DNA from: Kitasatospora papulosa
GTDB taxonomy: Bacteria; Actinomycetota; Actinomycetes; Streptomycetales; Streptomycetaceae
Reading direction: 5' to 3'
Length of the DNA: 64,000 nt
Assembly: GCF_000717245.1 (NCBI RefSeq)
Contig: NZ_JNYQ01000008.1
Coordinates: 124,001-188,000, forward strand
Part shown: positions 43,328 to 51,448 of the stretch, piece by piece
How the letters are laid out: the number at the start of each line of letters is the position of its first letter
Position numbering within the stretch: position 1 is the first letter of the stretch
The notes under the pieces: model-generated
The model's input: only the letters and a program-made list of their open reading frames with translations
What the model was told of the DNA's origin: nothing
The model's database searches: none
Program-made: the position numbers and the translations under genes

Positions 43328-44133
43328 CGCTGCGCTCCTGACCGCGCGTAGGCGGGGGACGCGTAGTTCCGGGCGGGGGCGGCCGGCCACGGGAGGTGGG
43401 CGCGCACGGGGGTGCGGGGCAGCCGGAGCGCCGCGTAGGCGACGGCGAGCAGGGCACCGACCACGATCGCGTCGAGCCAGTAGTGGTTGGCGGTGCCGAC
43501 CACGACGAGCAGGGTGAGCAGCGGATGCAGCAGCCACAGCAGGCGCCACCGCGAGCGGGTGGCGACGATCAGCCCCACGGCGACCGCCATGGCCCAGCCG
43601 ACGTGCAGCGAGGGCATGGCCGCGAACTGGTTGGCCATCGAGTCGGTCGCGGGGGTGTCCCCGTACACGGTGGGTCCGTAGACCTGCCCGGTGTCGACGA
43701 GGCCGGCCGCGCGGAGCATCCGCGGCGGGGCGAGCGGGAAGAGCAGGTGCAGGGCGAGCGCGGCGCCGGTGAGCGCGGCCAGGACCCGCCGTGACCAGAC
43801 GTAGTGGCGCGGGCGGCGCCAGTACAGCCAGACCAGGAAGGCGAGTGTGGCCGGGAAGTGCACGGTCGCGTAGTAGGTGTTCGCCGCCTGCACGAGCGTA
43901 TGGCTGTGGAGCAGGACACCCTGCACGGCTCCCTCGCCGGGGAGTCCCACGGCCCGCTCGAAGCTCCACACGTGTCCGGCGTTGTGGAAGGCCTCCTCGA
44001 CGTGGCCGTTGGCGGCCTGCCGGCCGAGCTTGTAGACGAGGAAGAGTCCGGCTACCAGAAGCAGCTCGCGGACGAGGGGCGGTCGGGCTGAGGTGTCCGG
44101 CTCCCGCTCCGCAGGCTCGCTGCGGGTGTGCAT
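43324..44133 (-). CDS. PAP2-family membrane phosphatase/transferase
   Basis: A 269-residue membrane protein with the Aur1/PAP2-like arrangement. The second and third catalytic motifs are clear: PSLHVGWAM (PSxHxG-like) and NHYWLDAIVVG (H-x3-D). The K-x6-RP first motif is weak (FPLAPPRMLRAAG), as in Aur1/inositol-phosphotransferase-like members. It could dephosphorylate or transfer phospholipid head groups. First gene of the operon with eamA (ATGA overlap). Confidence 0.88.
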   Translation of the reverse strand: MHTRSEPAEREPDTSARPPLVRELLLVAGLFLVYKLGRQAANGHVEEAFHNAGHVWSFERAVGLPGEGAVQGVLLHSHTLVQAANTYYATVHFPATLAFLVWLYWRRPRHYVWSRRVLAALTGAALALHLLFPLAPPRMLRAAGLVDTGQVYGPTVYGDTPATDSMANQFAAMPSLHVGWAMAVAVGLIVATRSRWRLLWLLHPLLTLLVVVGTANHYWLDAIVVGALLAVAYAALRLPRTPVRAHLPWPAAPARNYASPAYARSGAQR

Positions 44134-44191
44134 CACCCGTGCCCCTTTACTGACGGTGCGCTGTTACGACGTCGGCATGGCCATTCCATGC

Positions 44192-44259
44192 CGTATCGAT
44201 ACGCCAGTGTACCGATACGGAGGCGTATCGGTACACGCGCGTATCGGTACACTGGCGTA
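44192..44259. promoter_or_regulatory. Dense inverted-repeat operator cluster
   Basis: A 20-bp perfect inverted repeat (44200-44219 and 44240-44259; left arm begins TACGCCAGTG, right arm ends CACTGGCGTA) encloses a second perfect pair, GTACCGATACG (44209-44219) with CGTATCGGTAC (44224-44234). A third CGTATCGGTAC is at 44240-44250, and the palindrome CGTATCGATACG is at 44192-44203. It sits between the divergent PAP2/EamA and TetR genes. Confidence 0.88.
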
Positions 44260-44298
44260 CCGAGGGTCCCCAGCCGCACAGCCGCAGAGAGGGAAGAG

Positions 44299-44943
44299 AT
44301 GCCGTCGCCCGGTTCAGCCCAGGAGTCCGCACCCGCGTCACGCCGGTCGAAGATCACACCGGAGCGGGCGCAGGAGCTCTACACCGCCGTGCTGGACCTG
44401 CTACGGGAGAGCGGTTACGACTCACTGACGATGGAGGGCGTCGCCTCCCGCACCCGGTGCGGGAAGTCCACCCTCTACCGCCAGTGGGGCTCCAAGCCGG
44501 AGCTGGTCGTCGCGGCGCTGCACGGCACCCGCAGGACCCTGTTCTCCGACATCGACACCGGCAGCCTGAGCGGCGACCTGCGCGAGGCGGCCCGCGTCGT
44601 GGACGCGGCCTCGGGCCAGGACACCGCGCTGATGCACGCGCTCAGCCACGCGGCGCTGCAGAATCCCGACCTGCTCTGCGCGATGCGCTCGACCCTGATC
44701 GCACCCGCCATCACCGCGATCGACGCGATGGTCGAACGCGCCGTGCGACGCGGCGAGATCGCGGCGGACAACCCCGCGGCGGAGTACGTGGCCGCCCAGG
44801 TGCTCGGCATCATGCGCGCCCGGCCCCTCCTGGAGGGCCGGTACGCGGACGACGCCTTCCTGGCCCGCTTCATCGAGTGCGCGGTGCTCCCCGCACTCGG
44901 ACTCCCCGTCCCCCCGCCCGCCCCCGGGGTGAGCGGGACCTGA
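44299..44943 (+). CDS. TetR-family regulator divergent from PAP2/EamA
   Basis: A 214-residue regulator: HTH in DSLTMEGVASRTRCGKSTLYRQWGSKPELVV, ligand domain with helices SHAALQNPDLLCAMRS and AITAIDAMVERAVRR. GGGAAG lies before the ATG. It almost certainly binds the GTATCGGTAC repeats just upstream, controlling itself and the divergent PAP2/EamA pair. A 19-bp-stem terminator follows 80 bp downstream. Confidence 0.92.
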   Translation: MPSPGSAQESAPASRRSKITPERAQELYTAVLDLLRESGYDSLTMEGVASRTRCGKSTLYRQWGSKPELVVAALHGTRRTLFSDIDTGSLSGDLREAARVVDAASGQDTALMHALSHAALQNPDLLCAMRSTLIAPAITAIDAMVERAVRRGEIAADNPAAEYVAAQVLGIMRARPLLEGRYADDAFLARFIECAVLPALGLPVPPPAPGVSGT

Positions 44944-45021
44944 TGAACGTGGCCCGTCGCCCGAGCGGATGACGACGGACCACCCGCGCGCCGCACCGTG
45001 GGGACGGGGACGGCGCACGAC

Positions 45022-45061
45022 CGGCCGGCCGGTGGACTCCTCGGAGTCCACCGGCCGGCCG
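45022..45061 (+). terminator. Perfect 19-bp hairpin terminator after tetR
   Basis: CGGCCGGCCGGTGGACTCC (45022-45040) is exactly complementary to the sequence at 45043-45061, leaving only a tight loop at TC. Confidence 0.85.
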
Positions 45062-45095
45062 CTTCGGTTCCGGCCCCCCTCCCCTTCTCGTCCTC

Positions 45096-45126
45096 TTGAC
45101 GATATACGGCGGGTTCTTTTATCGTC
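45096..45126 (+). promoter_or_regulatory. Promoter with overlapping operator of the SPFH operon
   Basis: TTGACG (45096-45101) and TTATCG (45119-45124) form a -35/-10 pair with 17-nt spacing. GACGATA (45098-45104) and TATCGTC (45120-45126) form a dyad over both boxes, so a repressor could block the polymerase completely. Confidence 0.65.
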
Positions 45127-45154
45127 TCCATGACGAGAAAGAGGGGGTCCTGAC

Positions 45155-46168
45155 ATGGCCGACATCACCCGGCGCTTCGGCTGGCGGCACCTGCGCTCCG
45201 CGCCCACCGCCCACATCCGCCACCACAAGCGCGGCAGGCTCACCCACGACGGCCCCGGCCTGAGCTTCTGGTACCGCTCGCTCTCCGCGGCGCTCTCCGA
45301 GGTCCCCGTCGACGACCGGGAGCTGGCGATGGCGTTCCACGCGCGTACGGCCGACTTCCAGGACGTCACCGTGCAGGCCACCGTCACCTACCGGGTCAGC
45401 GACCCCGCCGTGGCCGCCGCCCGGCTCGACTTCTCGGTGGACCCGGACACCGGGGTGTGGCGCGGGACGCCGCTGGAGCAGATCGCCACCCTGCTCACCG
45501 AGACCGCGCAGCAGCACACCCTGGACGTCCTGGCCCGCACCCCTCTCGCGGCCGCACTGGTGGACGGGGTCGCCGCCGTACGGGAACGGGTCGCCGCCGG
45601 ACTCTCGGCCGAGCCCCGGCTGCCGGACACCGGCATCGACGTCGTCGCCGTGCGCGTGGTCGCCATCCGCCCCGAGGCCGAGGTGGAGCGCGCCCTGCGC
45701 ACCCCGGCCAGGGAACAGATCCAGCAGGAGGCCGACCGGTCGGTGTACGAACGCCGGGCGGTCGCGGTCGAGCGCGAGCGGACCATCGCCGAGAACGAGC
45801 TCGCCAGCAAGATCGAGCTCGCGCGCCGCGAGGAGCAGCTGGTCGATCAGCGCGGCACGAACGCCCGCAGGGAGGCCGAGGAGAAGTCGGCCGCCGACGG
45901 GGTGCGTTCGGCCGCCGAGGCCGCCCGCACCGTGCGGCTGGCCCGCGCGGAGGCGGAGGCCGCCCGCGAGGTCGGGGCGGCACGCGCCGAGGCGCAGTCG
46001 GCCTGGCTGCGGGCGCACGCGGACGTCGACCCCGCCACGCTCCACGCGCTGGCCGCGACGCGGCTGGCCGAGAACCTGCCCCGCATCGACAGCCTGACCC
46101 TCTCCCCCGACGTCCTGACGGGGCTGCTGGCGCGGCTCGGCAGGCCGGAGCCGGAGGCGCGGGCGTGA
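45155..46168 (+). CDS. SPFH (band 7/stomatin-like) domain protein
   Basis: A 337-residue protein with an SPFH beta domain (residues about 15-150: RSAPTAHIRHHKRGRL, DVTVQATVTYRV) and a long charged coiled-coil helix (about 180-300: REQIQQEADRSVYERRAVAVERERTIAE, many Glu/Arg/Ala). No membrane segment is obvious, unlike most flotillins. SPFH proteins oligomerise into rings and scaffolds. It is the first gene, overlapping the NAD kinase-like gene by GTGA, so the two are stoichiometrically coupled. Its promoter is described above. Confidence 0.85.
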   Translation: MADITRRFGWRHLRSAPTAHIRHHKRGRLTHDGPGLSFWYRSLSAALSEVPVDDRELAMAFHARTADFQDVTVQATVTYRVSDPAVAAARLDFSVDPDTGVWRGTPLEQIATLLTETAQQHTLDVLARTPLAAALVDGVAAVRERVAAGLSAEPRLPDTGIDVVAVRVVAIRPEAEVERALRTPAREQIQQEADRSVYERRAVAVERERTIAENELASKIELARREEQLVDQRGTNARREAEEKSAADGVRSAAEAARTVRLARAEAEAAREVGAARAEAQSAWLRAHADVDPATLHALAATRLAENLPRIDSLTLSPDVLTGLLARLGRPEPEARA

Positions 46169-47064
46169 GTCTGGCCCCGCGTGCGGTGCTGGTGCACCGC
46201 ACGACCGAGTACGAGGAGCTCCTGGCACGGCACGGGACCCACGGACAGGCCGCGTTCGTGCTGGCGGGGCGCGGCCGGTCCATCGACGAGGTGGCCGAGC
46301 GCCACCGCCGCAACGAACAGGCGCTCGCGGAGGTGGCCGCCGCGGTGCCGTTGCGGTGGCGCCGCAGCCGGGTGGAGCGGGCCGACCTCGACCGCTTCCT
46401 GTTCGGTCCCGAGGACGTGGTCGTCGTGGTCGGGCAGGACGGACTGGTCGCGAACGCGGCGAAGTACCTCTCCGGCCAGCCGGTGGTGGGCGTCGACACG
46501 GACCCGGGCCGCAATCCGGGTGTCCTCGTACGGCACCGGGCCCGTGACACGGCGGCGCTCTGCCGGGCCGCCGTCTCGCCCGGGGCGCGGGTGGACGCCC
46601 TCACGATGACCGAGGCGGTCGCCGACGACACGCAGCGCCTGCTCGCCCTGAACGAGATCTACCTGGGGTCGCCCGGCCACCAGACCGCCCGCTACCGCAT
46701 CGACACCCGCGGCGGACCGCCCTCGGGCGAGTCCCAGGCGTCCTCGGGCGTGCTGGTCGGTACGGGTACCGGCTCCACCGGCTGGCTGCGCTCCCTCTGG
46801 CTGGAGCGCGGCAGCCCGCTGCCGCTACCGGCCCCCTCGGACCGCCGACTGGTCTGGTTCGTGCGCGAGGCCTGGCCCTCGCCGGCCACCGGTACCTCGA
46901 TGACCGTGGGTGAGCTGGGACTCAGGGACGGCCTGAGGCTCACGGTCGAATCGGACCGGATGGTGGTGTTCGGCGACGGGATGGAGTCCGACGCGCTGGA
47001 GTTGACGTGGGGTCAGTCGATTCGCCTGGGCGTCTCGGACACCACGCTCAATCTGGTGGCGTGA
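46165..47064 (+). CDS. Divergent NAD kinase-like protein
   Basis: A 299-residue member of the NAD kinase/diacylglycerol kinase superfamily. Recognisable motifs: the glycine-rich GGDG loop appears as GQDG (90-93), the NE pair at 163-164 (LALNEIYLG), and the C-terminal GTGTGSTGW at 199-207 in place of T-G-S-T-A-Y. The first glycine of GGDG is followed by Gln, a change that could affect ATP binding. True NAD kinase (nadK) is normally encoded elsewhere, so this is probably a specialised paralogue. GTG start overlapping the SPFH stop. Role with the SPFH scaffold is unknown. Confidence 0.82.
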   Translation: MSLAPRAVLVHRTTEYEELLARHGTHGQAAFVLAGRGRSIDEVAERHRRNEQALAEVAAAVPLRWRRSRVERADLDRFLFGPEDVVVVVGQDGLVANAAKYLSGQPVVGVDTDPGRNPGVLVRHRARDTAALCRAAVSPGARVDALTMTEAVADDTQRLLALNEIYLGSPGHQTARYRIDTRGGPPSGESQASSGVLVGTGTGSTGWLRSLWLERGSPLPLPAPSDRRLVWFVREAWPSPATGTSMTVGELGLRDGLRLTVESDRMVVFGDGMESDALELTWGQSIRLGVSDTTLNLVA

Positions 47065-47128
47065 GCGCCGTGTGACGATGGCGGGGTCCGCACGACCCGA
47101 TGTCCGACCAGCCGGGAGCAGAGCAGCG

Positions 47129-47632
47129 ATGACAGCCGATCCCATGGGCGCCCTGCCCCGGAACACCCGCCCGCCGGCCGCCCAGGCCTCGCTCGGGGTG
47201 GGTGTCGTCGTGCAGGACGGGCAAGGCAGGATCCTGCTCGGCAGGCACCACGGCGGCACCTGGGAGCTGCCCGGAGGCAAGGTCGACCCGACGCACGAGT
47301 CGGTCGCGGCGGCCGCCGCGCGCGAGCTGCGCGAGGAGACGGGCCTGCGGGTGGCGGCGGACGACGTGACCGTGTTCGCGATGGTCCACGACGTGGTGGC
47401 GGGTATCAACCGGATCAGCATGGCCGCGCTGGTGCAGGTGGACACCGCGGTCCCCCGGGTCACCGAACCGGAGCTCATCAGGACATGGCGGTGGATCGCG
47501 CCCGAGGAGCTGCCGCGGCCCCTGTTCGACCCGTCCGCCCAGATCCTGGCGGTCTGGCGGCCGGATCTCGCGATCGAGCATCCCGCCGCACACCATCTGC
47601 CCATCGCCCATGCGCCCCAGGCTCTCCCCTAG
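47129..47632 (+). CDS. NUDIX hydrolase
   Basis: A 167-residue NUDIX protein. The box GGKVDPTHESVAAAAARELREETGL fits G-x5-E-x7-REUxEExGU (49-73), with ARELREETG supplying the metal-binding glutamates. It is 64 bp after the NAD kinase-like gene. Substrate unknown; candidates are NAD-related dinucleotides or oxidised nucleotides. ATG 47129 is chosen; ATG 47144 is possible. Confidence 0.9.
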   Translation: MTADPMGALPRNTRPPAAQASLGVGVVVQDGQGRILLGRHHGGTWELPGGKVDPTHESVAAAAARELREETGLRVAADDVTVFAMVHDVVAGINRISMAALVQVDTAVPRVTEPELIRTWRWIAPEELPRPLFDPSAQILAVWRPDLAIEHPAAHHLPIAHAPQALP

Positions 47633-47646
47633 AGCGAATAAATATT

Positions 47647-47665
47647 TGCCTAGGGGTCATAGGCA
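47647..47665 (+). promoter_or_regulatory. Dyad TGCCTA-N7-TAGGCA in the FBP promoter
   Basis: TGCCTA and TAGGCA (6-bp arms) lie between TTGCCT and TTAGCG boxes at 17-nt spacing, so the operator is within the promoter spacer of the next gene, in an AT-rich island after nudix. Confidence 0.5.
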
Positions 47666-47682
47666 GAGTTAGCGTCGATGCC

Positions 47683-48177
47683 ATGAGAGCCGTCAGCGAG
47701 CAGGACATCCGCGCGTCGTTCGTCAACTGTTCCAAGGGGGAGGCGAAGCGACTGCCCCTCCCCCGCGATCTCGACGAGCGCCGCTGGGAGGATCTGGACT
47801 TCCTGGGCTGGCGCGACCTCTCGGCGCCGGACAGGAGCTACATCGTCACCGAGCTGCGCGGCGAGCTGACCGGCATCACGCTGCGTTTCCCGTCCCAGCA
47901 GCGCGGCTTCCTGCACCGCAGCATGTGCTCGGTCTGCCTGACCACGCACCCGGGCAGTGGCGTGTCACTGATGACGGCCAGGAAGCGCGGGCAGGCGGGC
48001 AGGGACGGCAACTCGGTCGGCATCTACCTCTGCACCGACCTCGACTGCTCCCTGTACGTACGCGGCAGGAAGAGCCCGGCACCCGGCGGACGCTTCGAGG
48101 AGTCGCTGACCGTCGAGCAGCAGATCGAACGGACCAGGGGCAAGCTCACCGCGTTCCTGGACCTGCTCGCCGCCTGA
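47683..48177 (+). CDS. FBP-type (FusB-like) zinc-finger protein
   Basis: A 164-residue protein with the C-terminal treble-clef zinc finger of FusB/EF-G-binding proteins: C82/C85 (MCSVCLTTH) and C117/C122 (YLCTDLDCSLYVRG). The N-terminal helix-rich part begins MRAVSEQDIRASFVNCSKGEAKR, read in two parts. In staphylococci FusB proteins bind EF-G and rescue it from fusidic acid; in actinobacteria the role is less clear. ATG 47683 follows an AT-rich promoter with a dyad. Confidence 0.85.
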   Translation: MRAVSEQDIRASFVNCSKGEAKRLPLPRDLDERRWEDLDFLGWRDLSAPDRSYIVTELRGELTGITLRFPSQQRGFLHRSMCSVCLTTHPGSGVSLMTARKRGQAGRDGNSVGIYLCTDLDCSLYVRGRKSPAPGGRFEESLTVEQQIERTRGKLTAFLDLLAA

Positions 48178-48248
48178 GACGCCGGAAATGCGGCACGGCA
48201 GGGGCGGACGTAGAAAGAAGGGACCATCCGTGCGATCGGAGTAGACCC

Positions 48249-48656
48249 ATGGACGACTATCCGCTCCTGAACCTCTTCCTGACCATGATGTACGTGTTCC
48301 TCTGGGTGCTGTGGTTCTTCCTGCTCTTCAAGGTGGTCACGGACGTCTTCCAGGACCACTCGCTGGGCGGATGGGCCAAGGCGGCCTGGGTGATCTTCGT
48401 GATCGTCCTGCCCTACGTGGGCGTGTTCGTCTATCTGATCGCCCGCGGCAAGGGCATGGGGCGGCGCGAGGCCGAGCAGGCGCGGGAGCGCGAGGCGGCC
48501 TTCAAGCAGTACGTGAAGCAGGCCGCCCGCGACGAGGGGGGCACGGACACCGGCACCGGCCACGTGTCCGACCTCGCCAAGCTCGCCGACCTCAAGGACA
48601 GGGGCCACCTCAGCCAGGAGGAGTACGAGAAGGCCAAGCAGAAGCTGCTCGTCTGA
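48249..48656 (+). CDS. Membrane protein with PLD-nuclease-like N-terminus and SHOCT domain
   Basis: A 135-residue protein with two N-terminal membrane segments (NLFLTMMYVFLWVLWFFLLF; AAWVIFVIVLPYVGVFVYL), as in phospholipase-D-nuclease N-terminal proteins, then a charged linker and a short C-terminal SHOCT module (LAKLADLKDRGHLSQEEYEKAKQKLL). GGAG precedes the ATG. It may be a small envelope or signalling component. A perfect 21-bp hairpin follows. Confidence 0.88.
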   Translation: MDDYPLLNLFLTMMYVFLWVLWFFLLFKVVTDVFQDHSLGGWAKAAWVIFVIVLPYVGVFVYLIARGKGMGRREAEQAREREAAFKQYVKQAARDEGGTDTGTGHVSDLAKLADLKDRGHLSQEEYEKAKQKLLV

Positions 48657-48661
48657 ATCGC

Positions 48662-48707
48662 CGGCGGATCGCCCGCCCGGGTCGTCACCCGGGCGGGCGA
48701 TCCGCCG
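48662..48707. terminator. Bidirectional 21-bp hairpin terminator
   Basis: Perfectly complementary 21-bp arms (48662-48682 and 48687-48707) enclose CGTC. The hairpin lies between the convergent SHOCT and GntR genes. Confidence 0.9.
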
Positions 48708-48717
48708 CGAGCGCCGG

Positions 48718-49386
48718 TCAGCCCGGACGGACCGGTGCCGGGGTGTCCCTCAGCGCCTCCACGACGCTGTCCACGTGCGCCCGGGCCGCCGCCTCCGCCG
48801 CGTCGGGGTCTCCCGCGACGACCGCGTCGATGATCGCGAGGTGCTGCGGCAGCGACTGCGCCGGGCGGCCGGGGCGCAGAGCCAGGCGGAACTGGTAGCG
48901 CACCATCTGGCCGTTCATCCGGTCGAGCAGGGCCTGGGCCACCTTCTGCCCGCTGACCTCGCCGACGCGTTCGTGCAGCCGGCGGTTGAGCACGGAGTAG
49001 GCGTCGGGGTCACCGTCCGCCACGGCCCGGCGCATGTCGGCGCCGATGTCCTGGAGCTCCCGGCGGACGGTGTCCGAGGCGTACTCCGCCGCACGCCGGG
49101 CACACAGGCCTTCCAGCAGGGCCCTGCACTCGGTGATCTGGACCGCCTCCTCGACGGAGATCACGCGCACCCGCGCCCCGCGGCGGGGAATCAGCTCCAC
49201 CAGCCCCTCGGCGGCGAGGTCCTGCAGCGCCTCGCGCACCGAGCTCCGGGTCACCCCGAAGACCTCGGACAGCTCCTGCTCGACCAGACGCTGCCCGGGG
49301 ACCATGTCGCCCGCCGCGAGCGCCTCCTTGATACCGCCGGCGACCGCACTGCGGCCCGCCCGGCCGGTGGCCTGATTCGACGTCAC
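48718..49386 (-). CDS. GntR/FadR-family regulator of the LigJKI operon
   Basis: A 222-residue regulator with an N-terminal GntR winged helix (GQRLVEQELSEVFGVTRSSVREALQDLAAEGLVELI, recognition helix around TRSSVREALQDL) and a FadR-type FCD ligand domain with LHERVGEVSGQ and the metal-binding histidines. GTG 49386 is chosen for its GGAAGG box; ATG 49416 is possible. It is divergent from the lig-like operon and probably represses it through the dyads in the gap; a pyrone or oxaloacetate-type metabolite is the likely inducer. Confidence 0.9.
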   Translation of the reverse strand: MTSNQATGRAGRSAVAGGIKEALAAGDMVPGQRLVEQELSEVFGVTRSSVREALQDLAAEGLVELIPRRGARVRVISVEEAVQITECRALLEGLCARRAAEYASDTVRRELQDIGADMRRAVADGDPDAYSVLNRRLHERVGEVSGQKVAQALLDRMNGQMVRYQFRLALRPGRPAQSLPQHLAIIDAVVAGDPDAAEAAARAHVDSVVEALRDTPAPVRPG

Positions 49387-49455
49387 CCCTCCGCCTTCCG
49401 TCTTCCATCGGGACATCCTCGCCGCCGCACCGATCCGGCCGCAGCATGATCGATG

Positions 49456-49511
49456 ATGCCTGAAACTTTCTCGTCAGGCATATTGTCAACAATTTCATCG
49501 ACGGTTACGGT
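49456..49511 (+). promoter_or_regulatory. Divergent promoter with two dyads (GntR/FadR-type)
   Basis: An 8-bp dyad ATGCCTGA/TCAGGCAT (49456-49481) and a second ATTGT-CA-ACAAT (49482-49493) resemble FadR-type half sites. TTGTCA (49483-49488) with TACGGT (49506-49511) at 17-nt spacing forms a plausible promoter for the lig genes, overlapped by the dyads. Confidence 0.65.
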
Positions 49512-49593
49512 GGCGTGGCAGCAGCCCGGGCGAGTGGACCGAGAATGCCTCGCTCCGGCCACGTACGCGCAGGAACGTCGAACAGGAACAGCG

Positions 49594-50619
49594 ATGATCA
49601 TCGACTGCCACGGCCACTACACGACGGCCCCTCCCGCTCTGGAGGCCTGGCGGAACCAGCAGATCGCAGGCCTCCAGGACCCGTCGGCCGCACCTCGGAG
49701 GGCCGACCTGAGGATCAGCGACGACGAACTGCGCGAGAGCGTCGAGTCGAACCAGCTGCGGCTGATGGACGAGCGCGGCATCGACATGACGGTCTTCTCG
49801 CCCCGGGCGTCCTTCATGGCCCATCACGTCGGTGATGTCGCGGCGTCCTCCGCGTGGGCGGCCCTCTGCAACGAGCTGTGCTTCCGCGTCAGCCGTCTCT
49901 ACCCGGAACGCTTCGTCCCCGCCGCCATGCTCCCGCAATCGCCGGGCGTCGACCCCGCGACGTGCGTACCGGAGCTGACCAGGTGCGTCGAGGAGTACGG
50001 CGCGGTCGCGCTCAACCTGAACCCGGACCCCTCCGGGGGCCACTGGACCGCGCCGCCCCTCACCGACCGCTCCTGGTATCCCCTCTACGAGAAGATGGCC
50101 GAGTACGACGTACCGGCGATGGTGCACGTCAGCACCAGTGTCAATCCCGCGTTCCACACGACGGGCGCGCACTACCTCAACGCCGACACCACGGCGTTCA
50201 TGCAGCTGGTACAGGGCGACCTGTTCAGGGACTTCCCCACGCTCCGCCTGGTCATCCCGCACGGCGGCGGCGCCGTCCCCTACCACTGGGGCAGGTTCCG
50301 CGGCCTGGCGACGGCACTCGGGAAGCCGCCGCTGGAGGAACACGTCCTGGGCAACGTCTTCTTCGACACGTGCGTCTACCACCAGCCCGGCTCGGACCTC
50401 CTGTTCGACGTCGTCCCGACCCGGAACATCCTGTTCGCCTCGGAGATGATCGGCGCCGTCCGCGACGTCGACCCGCGCACGGGCCACCACTTCGACGACA
50501 CGCGCCGCTACGTCGAGGCGGCCGGGCTGTCCCCCGAGGAACTGGCCGGCGTACAGGAGCACAACGCGCGCGCCGTGTACCCGCGCCTCGACGCCCTGCT
50601 GAAGCGCCAGGGCCGCTGA
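49594..50619 (+). CDS. ligJ: 4-oxalomesaconate hydratase-like amidohydrolase (LigJ)
   Basis: A 341-residue amidohydrolase-superfamily protein. MIIDCHGHYTTAP gives the HxH metal site, followed by ESNQLRLMDERGIDMTVFSPRASFMAHHVGD, characteristic of LigJ-type enzymes; EHVLGNVFFDTCVYHQP and ILFASEMIGAV also match. It hydrates 4-oxalomesaconate to 4-carboxy-4-hydroxy-2-oxoadipate in the protocatechuate 4,5-cleavage route. ATG 49594 is chosen for its position next to the HxH strand. First gene of the catabolic operon. Confidence 0.9.
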   Translation: MIIDCHGHYTTAPPALEAWRNQQIAGLQDPSAAPRRADLRISDDELRESVESNQLRLMDERGIDMTVFSPRASFMAHHVGDVAASSAWAALCNELCFRVSRLYPERFVPAAMLPQSPGVDPATCVPELTRCVEEYGAVALNLNPDPSGGHWTAPPLTDRSWYPLYEKMAEYDVPAMVHVSTSVNPAFHTTGAHYLNADTTAFMQLVQGDLFRDFPTLRLVIPHGGGAVPYHWGRFRGLATALGKPPLEEHVLGNVFFDTCVYHQPGSDLLFDVVPTRNILFASEMIGAVRDVDPRTGHHFDDTRRYVEAAGLSPEELAGVQEHNARAVYPRLDALLKRQGR

Positions 50620-50647
50620 AACCCCACCGAAGGAAGCGAGCACAGCC

Positions 50648-51331
50648 ATGTACGAACTGGGAGTGGTCCACCGCACGGTGCGACGCCCGGATCCCGCGGA
50701 CGTCGAGGCCCTGAAGCCCTTCGGTGTCAGCACCGTCCACGAGGCGATGGGCCGCACCGGGCTGATGCGCCCCTACATCCGTCCCGTATACCCGGGAGCC
50801 GAGCTCCGCGGCACCGCGGTCACCGTGCTGCTGCAGCCGGGGGACAACTGGATGCTGCACGTGGCGGTGGAGCAGCTGCAACCGGGGGACGTCCTCGTCG
50901 CGGCGTGCACGACGGAATGCGAGGACGGGTTCTTCGGTGAGCTGCTCGCCACGTCGGTCCGGGCACGGGGCGGTGCGGGCCTGGTCATCGACGGCGGATG
51001 CCGTGACGTCGGCGAGCTGCGGGAGATGGACTTCCCCGTGTTCAGCCGTGCCGTCAACTCCAAGGGGACCGTCAAGGCGACCCTCGGCTCGGTGAACGTA
51101 CCCGTCGTGTGCGCCAACGCGCCGGTGAACCCGGGTGATGTGGTGGTGGCGGACGTGGACGGTGTGGTCGTGGTCCCGGCCGGCCGGGTCGCGGAGGTCG
51201 CCGACGCGTCCCGGCGCAGGGAGGACAACGAGGAGAGCAAGCGCCGCCGCCTCGCCGCGGGCGAGCTCGGCCTCGACATGTACGGCATGCGTGAACCGCT
51301 CGAGGCGGCGGGGCTTCGTTACGTCGACTGA
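50648..51331 (+). CDS. ligK: 4-carboxy-4-hydroxy-2-oxoadipate aldolase (LigK/RraA-like)
   Basis: A 227-residue RraA-fold aldolase: GRTGLMRPYIRP, LQPGDVLVAACTTECEDGFFGELL and the GLVIDGGCRDVGEL motif with the metal- and substrate-binding R-D pair. It cleaves the LigJ product to pyruvate and oxaloacetate and can decarboxylate oxaloacetate. It starts 28 bp after ligJ. Confidence 0.92.
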   Translation: MYELGVVHRTVRRPDPADVEALKPFGVSTVHEAMGRTGLMRPYIRPVYPGAELRGTAVTVLLQPGDNWMLHVAVEQLQPGDVLVAACTTECEDGFFGELLATSVRARGGAGLVIDGGCRDVGELREMDFPVFSRAVNSKGTVKATLGSVNVPVVCANAPVNPGDVVVADVDGVVVVPAGRVAEVADASRRREDNEESKRRRLAAGELGLDMYGMREPLEAAGLRYVD

Positions 51332-51448
51332 CCGACGGCGCGGGGGCGGCGGGCGGGCCCGCCTCGTCCGCGTCCGGCGGACCCGTGCACCGGCACGTCG
51401 GGCATCCTCCCCGGCGATGCCCTCCACCAGGACATCCGAGGAGACTTC

